Shown here one piece after another: positions 7,783-14,805 of a DNA stretch of 64,000 bases. Source of the stretch: Hyphomonadaceae bacterium TMED5 (GTDB taxonomy: Bacteria; Pseudomonadota; Alphaproteobacteria; Caulobacterales; Hyphomonadaceae); assembly GCA_002173095.1 (NCBI GenBank), contig NHBK01000009.1, forward strand, positions 682,001 through 746,000, read 5' to 3'. Below the pieces are notes generated by a model. It was given only the letters and a program-made list of their open reading frames with translations, was not told the origin of the DNA and searched no databases. Position 1 is the stretch's first letter. Each line of letters begins with the position of its first letter. The position numbers and the translations under genes were made by a program.

Positions 7783-8922
7783 ATGTTCTGGAAAAATAAA
7801 GAGAACAAAACACGAACAAATATTCTCGTCGCTCTGGCCGGGCTTGGTGATGCGGACTGGTCTGCGACCACGCCCAAGCGTCTGGTCGAGGCGGGCTTTC
7901 GTCAGAACCCGGTGAGCTATCGCTGTATTCGCATGATTGCCGAAACGGCGGCCAGTGTGCCGCTAAGTCTTGCTTGCGAGCTGTGTGCGAAAGACCATGA
8001 AACCATCACACGACTTCTGAAACGGCCCGGTCGCGGCGAAACCGGACAATCGCTTTTAGAGGCGATTTATGGCGATCTTCAGATCAGCGGAAATGCCTTT
8101 CTGGAACTGGTCATGGGCGCAGATGATGCGATTGCCGGTCTGCAGCGCATTCCGCCTGCCGCGATTGAGCCTTTAAAGACTGGCGTCGGATATGCCATCC
8201 GCACGCGGTCTGGACGCCGAACCATAAGACCGAATGCCCATGGCTGGATGAATGTTCTGCATCTTCGCGCATTGGACCCGGCCAGTCATGCTTTCGCGAT
8301 GTCGCCGCTTCAGGCGGCGGGCCGTGCCGTAGACATCCATAATGCCGGGGCGAACTGGACAAAGGCGTTGATCGATAACGCGGCTCGTCCATCTGGCGCG
8401 CTGATTTATGGCAAAGAAGGCGCACATTTGTCGCCCGATCAGTTTTCCCGCCTGAAGGATGAACTCGACACCGCACATTCCGGTGCGCGCAATGCCGGTC
8501 GGCCCATGCTTTTGGAAGGCGGTCTGGACTGGAAGCCTATGGGGCTGACGCCAACGGATATGGATTTCATTTCAGCCCGACGCGAAGCTTCGCGTGAAAT
8601 TGCGCTCGCTTTTGGTGTGCCGCCCATGCTGCTCGGTATTCCGGGTGACAATACATATGCCAATTATCGCGAAGCCAATCTGGCCTTCTGGCGGCTGACG
8701 ATTTTGCCGCTGGTGCAGCGCACGCGTCGTGCGCTGGAAGATTGGCTCTCCGGTGTTACAGCTGACGCTGTTGAACTGGTGGCAGATCTCGATGCCGTGC
8801 CTGCGCTCGGCCCGGAACGCGATGCGCTCTGGCGGCGTCTGCAGACGGCGGACTTTATCAGCACGGATGAAAAGCGCGCCATTGCAGGGCTCCGCCCGCA
8901 GGAGGTTGCCCATGCTGATTGA
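7783..8922 (+). CDS. GTA portal protein (g3), HK97 family
   Basis: A 379-residue HK97-family portal protein, the dodecameric ring through which DNA enters the head and to which the tail joins. Recognisable family segments are NPVSYRCIRMIAETAASVP near residue 45, GNAFLELV near 107, and the C-terminal core with ISARREASREIALAFGVPP and NYREANLAFWR. Its length is normal for GTA portals. Its last codons overlap the protease gene by 11 bp, and the ribosome-binding site of the protease (AGGAGG) lies inside this gene, implying translational coupling. Confidence 0.92.
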   Translation: MFWKNKENKTRTNILVALAGLGDADWSATTPKRLVEAGFRQNPVSYRCIRMIAETAASVPLSLACELCAKDHETITRLLKRPGRGETGQSLLEAIYGDLQISGNAFLELVMGADDAIAGLQRIPPAAIEPLKTGVGYAIRTRSGRRTIRPNAHGWMNVLHLRALDPASHAFAMSPLQAAGRAVDIHNAGANWTKALIDNAARPSGALIYGKEGAHLSPDQFSRLKDELDTAHSGARNAGRPMLLEGGLDWKPMGLTPTDMDFISARREASREIALAFGVPPMLLGIPGDNTYANYREANLAFWRLTILPLVQRTRRALEDWLSGVTADAVELVADLDAVPALGPERDALWRRLQTADFISTDEKRAIAGLRPQEVAHAD

Positions 8923-9310
8923 AGGGCTGGCCTCTGTTTTTCTGGAAACCGACCAGATGGGTGACCGGGTGCGTCCGGGCGCTTTTGCGGCCTCACTAGC
9001 GGACGGCGCGCGCATTCCCATGCTGTGGCGCCATCGAAGCGGCGCACTGGCCGGGGTCTGGTCGCATTTGCGCGAAACCGGACGCGGCCTGGAAGTGCGC
9101 GGACTGGTCGACGATGCAAAGCCTTACGGGAAGCTGGCGCTTCAAAGCATCCGCTCTGGTCTGGATGGTCTGTCTATCGGCTTTCGGCCAAAACGCTGGC
9201 GCTATCGCCCTGATGGTGGCCGCGACCTGATCGAGGTCGATCTCGTCGAGATTTCACTCACCGCAAACCCAATGGCCCAGTCGGCGCGCTTTCGCGCCGT
9301 GGGCACCTGA
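8912..9310 (+). CDS. GTA prohead protease (g4)
   Basis: A 132-residue HK97-type (U35) prohead protease that matures the capsid. The likely catalytic histidine is in WRHRSGALAGVW (residue about 41), the serine in GLDGLSIGFRP (about 90), and the C-terminal VDLVEISLTANPM is the usual closing motif of the fold. A longer frame runs upstream into the portal gene, but the ATG at 8912 has a perfect AGGAGG eight bases before it and fits the family start. It overlaps the portal gene by 11 bp. No separate g3.5 gene is seen between portal and protease. Confidence 0.9.
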   Translation: MLIEGLASVFLETDQMGDRVRPGAFAASLADGARIPMLWRHRSGALAGVWSHLRETGRGLEVRGLVDDAKPYGKLALQSIRSGLDGLSIGFRPKRWRYRPDGGRDLIEVDLVEISLTANPMAQSARFRAVGT

Positions 9311-9332
9311 TACACCCCCAATGGAGAACCGA

Positions 9333-10529
9333 ATGGAAACCAAAGCACACCCAGAGTCCGCGGCGCTTGAAGCCAAACTGCTCGCCGAGTTTGAAGCCTT
9401 CAAGGCTGCAAATGACGAACGTCTTGCATCAATCGAGTCCAAAACGGCAGATATTCTGCTGGATGAAAAAGTCGCTCGCATTGATAGCTCTCTGGCCGAG
9501 ACGAAATCAGCGCTCAACCGTATCGCACTGAATGCGGCGGCGCCTTTTACCGAGGATGAGCCCGAGGCGGCGCCGGAAGGCTGGAGCAGCTATCTGCGCT
9601 CTGGTGATGAGCGCGGCCTGTCCCGCCTCAACACCAAATCGCTGAATATGGGTGATGATGCGGAGGGTGGCTATGTTGCGCCGCCTCAGCTGGATCGCCT
9701 CATCGAGGCGCGTTTGCTGGCGGCCAGCCCTATGCGCCAGATTGCATCTGTCCGCCAGACAAGTTCTGCGACTTTCCGCAAACCTGTCAGCCTTGGCTCT
9801 ACGGCCAGCTGGGCGGCAGAAACGGGTTCGCGTACGGAGACGACTGCCCCGACGCTTTCGCTTCTCGATTTCCCGGCGGCAGAACTCTATGCCATGCCAG
9901 CGGCCACACAGGCGCTCCTTGATGATGCCTATATCGATATTGATGAATGGCTGGCAGATGAGGCGCAGGAGGCGTTTTCATCTCAGGAAAACGCGGCGTT
10001 TATCTCCGGCACAGGCACCAACCAGCCGAAAGGCATTCTGAACTATACGCAGGTCGCAGATGCCTCTCATGCCTGGGACCAGATTGGTTATATCGCTTCT
10101 GGTGCTTCGGGAGCGTTCACGACCGATATGGAAGTCGAGAAACTGCTGGACCTCATCTACGCGCTTAAGCCCGGTTTCCGGAGCAACGCACGCTTTGTGA
10201 TGAACCGACGCACGCTTTCAGCGCTGCGCAAAGTGAAGGATGGCGATGGCCGATACATCTTTGCGCCGGGTCTTGGTGGTGAAGCCTCAAGCCTGCTCGG
10301 CTTTCCCGTCACTGAGATGGAAGACATGCCGGATATTGCAGCTGATGCGACGCCAATTGCGTTTGGCGATTTCCGTAAAGGCTATCTGATCGTTGACCGT
10401 CAGGGCGCGCGTGTTCTGCGCGATCCATATTCTGCCAAGCCGTATGTCCTGTTCTACACGACGAAGCGCGTTGGCGGCGGTGTGCAGAATTTCGATGCGA
10501 TCAAACTGATGAAAATGGCTGCTTCCTAG
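9333..10529 (+). CDS. GTA major capsid protein (g5), HK97 fold
   Basis: A 398-residue HK97-family capsid protein. Residues 1-90 form a charged helical delta/scaffold domain (METKAHPES and the following coiled coil), which the protease would be expected to cleave. The mature capsid begins around GWSSYLRSGDERG and includes MGDDAEGGYVAPPQ and GTGTNQPKGIL, hallmarks of GTA capsids. The ATG at 9333 is preferred over an in-frame ATG at 9321 because GGAGA lies just before it and GTA capsids typically start MxTKA. Seventy bases separate it from the adaptor gene. Confidence 0.95.
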   Translation: METKAHPESAALEAKLLAEFEAFKAANDERLASIESKTADILLDEKVARIDSSLAETKSALNRIALNAAAPFTEDEPEAAPEGWSSYLRSGDERGLSRLNTKSLNMGDDAEGGYVAPPQLDRLIEARLLAASPMRQIASVRQTSSATFRKPVSLGSTASWAAETGSRTETTAPTLSLLDFPAAELYAMPAATQALLDDAYIDIDEWLADEAQEAFSSQENAAFISGTGTNQPKGILNYTQVADASHAWDQIGYIASGASGAFTTDMEVEKLLDLIYALKPGFRSNARFVMNRRTLSALRKVKDGDGRYIFAPGLGGEASSLLGFPVTEMEDMPDIAADATPIAFGDFRKGYLIVDRQGARVLRDPYSAKPYVLFYTTKRVGGGVQNFDAIKLMKMAAS

Positions 10530-10600
10530 GTCTGCTCGGGCTGCGTCTGCGCGATCGGGCACATTGAACGAAGAAGACCTGGCTAAGGCGAAAACTCAAA

Positions 10601-11176
10601 ATGAATCTACAAACACTGACACCGCCCAGCGGTGAACCCTTGAGTCTTGCCGATGCGAAGGCCTTTGCCCGCATTGGTGACACGCTCGACGATGCTCTGA
10701 TCACCAGCCTGATCGCGGCGGCGCGGGCCCGTATTGAAGCCTCAACCGGCATGGCGCTGATCAGTCGAGAGCTGCGTCTGAAGCTGGAGGACTGGCCGGT
10801 TGGCGTTGTGAAAAATGGCGCGCTGTGCCTGCCACAACGCCCGGCGCAGTCCTTGATCGGCGTGCGCATTACAGATGGCGAAACATCTGAAGACGTCAGC
10901 GATGCGTTTGAGCTTCAGGCTGGAATTTCCCCGCGCCTCAAACTGAAACCAGCTGAAGCCTGGCCATGGCCGTCCAGTGTCCATGAATGGATCGAGATCG
11001 ACTGGGTGGCGGGCTTTGGTGCAGCCGAAGACGTGCCGGATGACATTCTGCATGCGCTGAAACTGATCATTGCGCACGATTATGAAAATCGGGACGCGAC
11101 GGACTATCAGGCACAGGACCGGCTTCAGGCTCGCCTGGACGACATACTCATCTCCTGGCGGGAGGTGCGGATATGA
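10601..11176 (+). CDS. GTA head-tail adaptor (g6)
   Basis: A 191-residue connector protein of the gp6/DUF-type head-tail adaptor family, which docks under the portal. The start PPSGEPLSLADAKAFARI and the helical segment LIAAARARIEASTG are typical, and IDWVAGFGAAEDVPDDILHALKLI is the standard C-terminal motif. Its last bases overlap the next gene by 4 bp (ATGA). In R. capsulatus a separate stopper gene (g7) follows; here the next gene is the tail terminator, so either g7 is lost or this protein does both jobs. Confidence 0.85.
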   Translation: MNLQTLTPPSGEPLSLADAKAFARIGDTLDDALITSLIAAARARIEASTGMALISRELRLKLEDWPVGVVKNGALCLPQRPAQSLIGVRITDGETSEDVSDAFELQAGISPRLKLKPAEAWPWPSSVHEWIEIDWVAGFGAAEDVPDDILHALKLIIAHDYENRDATDYQAQDRLQARLDDILISWREVRI

Positions 11177-11589
11177 GCGCTCAACACGCCCTTGAGGATG
11201 AGCTCAAACGCGCCTTGTCGGACGACACCAACATTGCCTCGGCGTTCGGTACGCCATTGAGGTTTGTGACTGGTTCAGAAGACCGAGCGGCTTATCCCTT
11301 TATTCGGGCGCTGCGACATGAAACGCGTCCGGATGCACCCAACGCGGATGGCCTTCTGGACCATCGCATCAGTCTGGAGATTTTCTCCAGATCGGGCGGC
11401 CGGGAAGAGGCCATGCGTCTTATCGGTCTCATCGCTGATGCATTGCGCGCGGCTGAACTGTCGCCATCGGGACATCACCTCATCCTGTTTCATCCAGTGT
11501 TTTCAGATGTGTTTCTGAGACCTGACGGAACGACGTTCAGAGGCTTGCTGCGCTTCAGGGCGCTGAGCGAGCCGGCATCTCTTGTCTGA
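11173..11589 (+). CDS. GTA tail terminator (g8), DUF3168 family
   Basis: A 138-residue DUF3168 protein, the tail terminator ring that caps the tail tube and joins it to the head. Typical features are the N-terminal helix LEDELKRALSDD, the phrase RLIGLIADAL in the middle, and the C-terminal strand TTFRGLLRFRALSEP. It starts in an ATGA overlap with g6. It is followed by a 177-bp structured gap before the tail tube gene, the largest gap in the GTA operon. Confidence 0.85.
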   Translation: MSAQHALEDELKRALSDDTNIASAFGTPLRFVTGSEDRAAYPFIRALRHETRPDAPNADGLLDHRISLEIFSRSGGREEAMRLIGLIADALRAAELSPSGHHLILFHPVFSDVFLRPDGTTFRGLLRFRALSEPASLV

Positions 11590-11596
11590 GGGAAAA

Positions 11597-11735
11597 AGTG
11601 ACCCGCCGGAGCACTGTCGGGGGAACGGGGGGAAGCTCCGACGGGTCAGATTTTGCGGTACGGGCTGCCGCAAAACTTGGGGAAGTCCATGTGGGACAAG
11701 GAGAGAATTCCTGAGCGGCCCTGCGGTTCCCCGAA
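11597..11735 (+). other. Structured intergenic RNA segment between GTA g8 and g9
   Basis: Inside the operon, in the 177-bp gap between tail terminator and tail tube genes, three consecutive inverted repeats occur. They are TGACCCGCCGGAGC (11599-11612) with GCTCCGACGGGTCA (11635-11648), 13 of 14 paired; TTTTGCGG (11651-11658) with CCGCAAAA (11668-11675), perfect; and GGGGAA (11679-11684) with TTCCCC (11727-11732). A ribosome-binding stretch (AAAGGA) and the g9 ATG follow. No open frame in the gap looks real. It may be a processing or stabilising element that sets the high level of tail tube protein, an attenuator, or the remains of a lost gene. Confidence 0.5.
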
Positions 11736-11766
11736 AAGTAAAAAAAAGTGAAAGGATTTTGGACCC

Positions 11767-12183
11767 ATGGCGACACAGGCTGGGCAGGATGTGCTCATCA
11801 AGATCGAGAGCATTGATAATGCAGGAGAATTTGAAACAATTGCAGGGGTGCGCGCAAAGTCGATTCAGCTGAATGCTGGGCTCGTGGATGCGACCCATAC
11901 CGGCAGTTCAGGCGGGTGGCGTGAATTGCTTGCAGGCGCGGGTGTGAAATCGGTCCGCGTTTCGGGTTCCGGCGTGTTTCGGGACGAAGCCTCTGACGCG
12001 CGTATGCGGGATGTGTTTATGGCCCGGCAGGCGGTGAACTGGAAACTCATCGTTCCGGATTTCTCTGAATTTACCGGCCCGTTCATTGTCTCCCAACTCA
12101 GCTATGGCGGTGACTATGATGGCGAAGCGACCTTCTCCATCACGCTGGAAAGCGCCGGTGAAATCACCATGGCGGAGGTGTAG
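11767..12183 (+). CDS. GTA major tail (tube) protein (g9)
   Basis: A 138-residue tail tube protein of the TP901-1 major tail family. The start MATQAGQDVLIKI, the AKSIQLNAGLVDATH strand and the closing YDGEATFSITLESAGEIT are all characteristic of GTA g9. Hexameric rings of this protein stack to form the tube. AAAGGA lies upstream of the ATG. The stop codon is followed directly, with no spacer, by the start of the next gene. Confidence 0.9.
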   Translation: MATQAGQDVLIKIESIDNAGEFETIAGVRAKSIQLNAGLVDATHTGSSGGWRELLAGAGVKSVRVSGSGVFRDEASDARMRDVFMARQAVNWKLIVPDFSEFTGPFIVSQLSYGGDYDGEATFSITLESAGEITMAEV

Positions 12184-12474
12184 ATGAACCCTCAACGTGG
12201 TGAAACCGGCCTCACGATTGATGGCGAAGAGCGAAGGCTCTGTCTGACGCTTGGCGCTCTGGCAGAGATAGAGGCTGCGCTTGGTTGTCATAGTCTGAAA
12301 GATCTGACGGTCCGTTTGAAAGCTGTTTCGGCGGCTGATCTTATAAAAGTGCTGGCGGCATTGCTGCGCGGTGGCGGCGAGGCCGATCTCGCGGCGCGTG
12401 TGGGTGAGCTGCAGCTGAGCCCGAAACTCGCCATGCAGGCGGTATTGACCTGTTTTGCGCAGGCGACAAGCTGA
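12184..12474 (+). CDS. GTA tail assembly protein (g10)
   Basis: A 96-residue protein of the GTA g10 family (DUF3356-type). It begins with RGETGLTIDGEERRLCLTLGALAEIEAALG, the highly recognisable beta-hairpin/helix of this family, and has a glycine-rich turn LLRGGGE. It is thought to act as a tail assembly chaperone with the following small gene. Its ATG follows the g9 stop without a gap and its stop overlaps the next ATG by one base. Confidence 0.85.
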   Translation: MNPQRGETGLTIDGEERRLCLTLGALAEIEAALGCHSLKDLTVRLKAVSAADLIKVLAALLRGGGEADLAARVGELQLSPKLAMQAVLTCFAQATS

Positions 12475-12683
12475 TGAGCACTGCCCGGACAGATTGGGGC
12501 AAGCTTTTGCAGATCGGTTTGCGATCCGGGCTTTCCCCTTCCGCCTTCTGGCAGCTTTCGCTGCGTGAATGGCGGCTCATCACATCATACAGGAAACGGT
12601 CCGGTTTTGGCCGGAATGATCTCTCCCGTCTGATCGCAGAATTTCCCGATAAGGAGGCCAGTCATGGCGACGAACGCGACTGA
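12474..12683 (+). CDS. GTA tail assembly chaperone (g10.1-like, TAC_1/DUF2376)
   Basis: A 69-residue protein with the family pattern (GLSPSAFWQLSLREWRLI), in which a helix ending in FW is followed by a TPxE/SLREW motif. In siphophage-like clusters this small gene lies just before the tape measure gene and its product coats the tape measure during assembly. It overlaps g10 by one base and overlaps the start of the next gene by 20 bp. No slippery sequence was noted. Confidence 0.8.
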   Translation: MSTARTDWGKLLQIGLRSGLSPSAFWQLSLREWRLITSYRKRSGFGRNDLSRLIAEFPDKEASHGDERD

Positions 12684-13089
12684 TGCGGTTTTTGATCTGT
12701 CCGCTTCTTTGGATGACCTGTTTGATTTCGAAACCGAACTCGCCGGCCTGACGGATATCACCGTGCCACGCGCAGCCGATGCGATGGCTGAGGCGTTTGA
12801 ACAAGCCGGTGACCGGATTGAAGATGCGCTGACGAGAGCGGCGAGAACGGGCGAGCTGAATTTTGAAAGCCTCATCACCTCCATTCTGGCTGACCTTGCC
12901 AGGCTCGCGGCTAATGCGGCGCTCGATCAGGTGATCAATGGTGTGGTGGGCGGTGCGGCGAGTGCCGCTCCGGTGGCGATCAATGTCACTATGCCTGAAG
13001 GCAGCGATGCGAACAGCATTCTGGCGGCACAAGGGCAGATCGCTTCTGCACTGGGTCAGGTCGTAGCGGCGGGAGGGCGCTGGTCATGA
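12664..13089 (+). CDS. GTA tape measure protein (g11), very short
   Basis: A 141-residue protein in the tape measure position. Residues 55-125 contain the conserved hydrophobic helix pair (LNFESLITSILADLARLAANAALDQ and VINGVVGG), as in GTA g11 C-termini. R. capsulatus g11 is around 220 residues from memory, so this one is markedly shorter. Because tape measure length sets tail length, the tail should also be shorter. A perfect AAGGAGG lies 6 bases before the ATG. It ends in an ATGA overlap with g12. Confidence 0.8.
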   Translation: MATNATDAVFDLSASLDDLFDFETELAGLTDITVPRAADAMAEAFEQAGDRIEDALTRAARTGELNFESLITSILADLARLAANAALDQVINGVVGGAASAAPVAINVTMPEGSDANSILAAQGQIASALGQVVAAGGRWS

Positions 13090-13697
13090 CCGCGATCTCT
13101 GATGAGCGGTTTGAGCCTCCCATAGGGTTTCAGACAAGCGGTGGCCCTGTCTGGAGAACGGAGATCACTCAGCTCGCCTCAGGCGCAGAAATCCGAAACG
13201 CCAAATGGGCAAGCCCTTTGCGGAAATGGCAGGTGAGCGGCGTGCCTCTGACTGCGGAGGATGGTGAGGTGCTGACCCGGTTCTTCAATGCGCGTTCCGG
13301 GGCGCATCAGGCCTTTCGCTTTCAGGATCCGTTTGGTTGGAAAACGGCAGAAACGGTCACGCCGCTCGATCAGCACATCGGAACGGGCGATGGAGACACC
13401 ACAGTCTTTCAGCTGATCAGGGATGATGGGACGGCGACGGGACAGCTTGTGACCCGGCCTGTCGCAGCGTCTCTCAGAGTGGCTGTCGATGGGACGGAAA
13501 CCATGGCGTTCACTGTGGACGAGACGACAGGTGAGATGACATTTGCGGCGGCTCCTGCTTCTGGCGCCGTCATTTCGGCCGGGTTTGAATTCGACGTACT
13601 GGCACGGTTTGAAACGGACACTTTGGAGCTTTCCAAACCGGCTATGGGCGCGCTGCAGCTCGTCCGGCTGTCACTTGTCGAAGTGCGGGAGGCTTAA
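13086..13697 (+). CDS. GTA distal tail protein (g12), DUF2460 family
   Basis: A 203-residue DUF2460 protein, the distal tail ring between tube and hub. The segment EIRNAKWASPLRKWQVSG near residue 40, HQAFRFQDPFGWKTAE near 80 and GFEFDVLARFETDTLELS near the C-terminus are diagnostic. Length is normal for the family. It starts by an ATGA overlap with g11 and its stop directly abuts the g13 ATG. Confidence 0.9.
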   Translation: MTAISDERFEPPIGFQTSGGPVWRTEITQLASGAEIRNAKWASPLRKWQVSGVPLTAEDGEVLTRFFNARSGAHQAFRFQDPFGWKTAETVTPLDQHIGTGDGDTTVFQLIRDDGTATGQLVTRPVAASLRVAVDGTETMAFTVDETTGEMTFAAAPASGAVISAGFEFDVLARFETDTLELSKPAMGALQLVRLSLVEVREA

Positions 13698-14354
13698 ATG
13701 CGTATCCTTTCAGATGAGATGAAAAATCGGTTTGCGACTGGCTCAACGCTGTGTGCCTGTTGGAAGCTCACATCTAAGTCAGGCGAGCAGTCCGTTCTGG
13801 CGACCGATCATGATCAGCCGGTCGAGTTTCGAGGTGAAACTTATTTGCCCGGATTGGCCCTGACCTCATCAAGTCTGCGCCAGACTTTGTCCCTCTCGCC
13901 TGAACCGCTCGACCTGGAAGGTGCGCTCAGTGCTGATGGATTGTCAGAGGCAGATTTGCGGGCAGGCGTGTGGGATGGGGCGAACGTCGAGATCTATCAT
14001 GTCGACTGGGCCGCACCTCAGCATGGGCTTTGGATGTGGGGCGGGTATCTCACCGAGATTTCCGAAGCGGGGCAGAGCTTCAGCGTGCGCCTTGCCAGTA
14101 AGAAGTCCGATCTGGAGCGCACCGTCGGGCGTGTGTTCGCCCGCCGGTGCGACGCAGAATTCGGTGATGCTCGATGTGGCGTGGATGTAGAGTCCGCGCC
14201 TCAGCCGAGGTGCGACAAGCGATTTGCAACCTGCCGCGATGTCTTTTCAAACGCAGCTCGCTTCTGTGGGTTCCCGCATATGCCGGGAAATGACGCTGTC
14301 ATTTCCGGACCGGGCGAAAAGCGCGACGGGTCATCGCGGGAGATAGAGCGATGA
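13698..14354 (+). CDS. GTA hub protein (g13) with an internal in-frame deletion
   Basis: A 218-residue DUF2163/phage_BR0599 protein; relatives are usually near 295 residues. The N-terminal 160 residues are intact and reach RRCDAEFGDARCGVD (cysteines about 153 and 162). In relatives roughly 75 residues then follow (a strand-rich segment containing a GLLTWTSGANAG-like stretch) before the closing CDKRFATCRD motif. Here only VESAPQPR separates them. Both flanking cysteine pairs are kept. In the R. capsulatus hub these cysteines hold an iron-sulfur cluster, so the cluster could still form while the intervening domain is absent. The frame is open and overlaps g14 by 4 bp. An assembly collapse is possible but would have to be in frame. 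Confidence 0.8.
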   Translation: MRILSDEMKNRFATGSTLCACWKLTSKSGEQSVLATDHDQPVEFRGETYLPGLALTSSSLRQTLSLSPEPLDLEGALSADGLSEADLRAGVWDGANVEIYHVDWAAPQHGLWMWGGYLTEISEAGQSFSVRLASKKSDLERTVGRVFARRCDAEFGDARCGVDVESAPQPRCDKRFATCRDVFSNAARFCGFPHMPGNDAVISGPGEKRDGSSREIER

Positions 14355-14779
14355 GCGTGCAGGACAAACTGCTCGCTGAAGCACGCGACTGGCTGGGCAC
14401 GCCTTATCGGCATCAGGCCAGTGTTAAAGGTGCGGGGACAGATTGTCTGGGCCTCATCCGGGGCGTCTGGCGAGAGGTTTATGGCAGCGAGCCTGAGGTG
14501 TCGCCGGCATATACGCCGGATTGGGCAGAAGCGCTTGGCGAGGAAACGCTGCTTGGCGCGGCGCATCGGCATTTAGAAGAAATCCCGGTGAGCACTGCTG
14601 CGCCGGGTGATCTTCTGCTATTCCGCATGGGGCTTGGCTGCCCCGCCAAACATGCCGCCCTTGTGAGCGGTGAAGCACGCATCATCCATGCCTATTGGGG
14701 GCGGGCTGTGTGCGAGACATCGCTGGTTCCATGGTGGAAGCGGCGTATTGCGGCGGCATTTCGATTTCCGCCGCTCTGA
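14351..14779 (+). CDS. GTA NlpC/P60 peptidase (g14)
   Basis: A 142-residue NlpC/P60 cysteine peptidase. The nucleophile is cysteine 32 in GTDCLGLIRGVW, the base is histidine 101 in AKHAALV, and the third polar residue is probably histidine 113 in IIHAYWG. The start ARDWLGTPYRHQASVKGAGTD is the family hallmark. It probably cuts peptidoglycan peptide stems during DNA delivery, as part of the baseplate. It overlaps g13 by 4 bp and precedes the megatron by 26 bp. Confidence 0.92.
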   Translation: MSVQDKLLAEARDWLGTPYRHQASVKGAGTDCLGLIRGVWREVYGSEPEVSPAYTPDWAEALGEETLLGAAHRHLEEIPVSTAAPGDLLLFRMGLGCPAKHAALVSGEARIIHAYWGRAVCETSLVPWWKRRIAAAFRFPPL

Positions 14780-14805
14780 ACATTTAATATATTCAGGAAG
14801 ACTTT

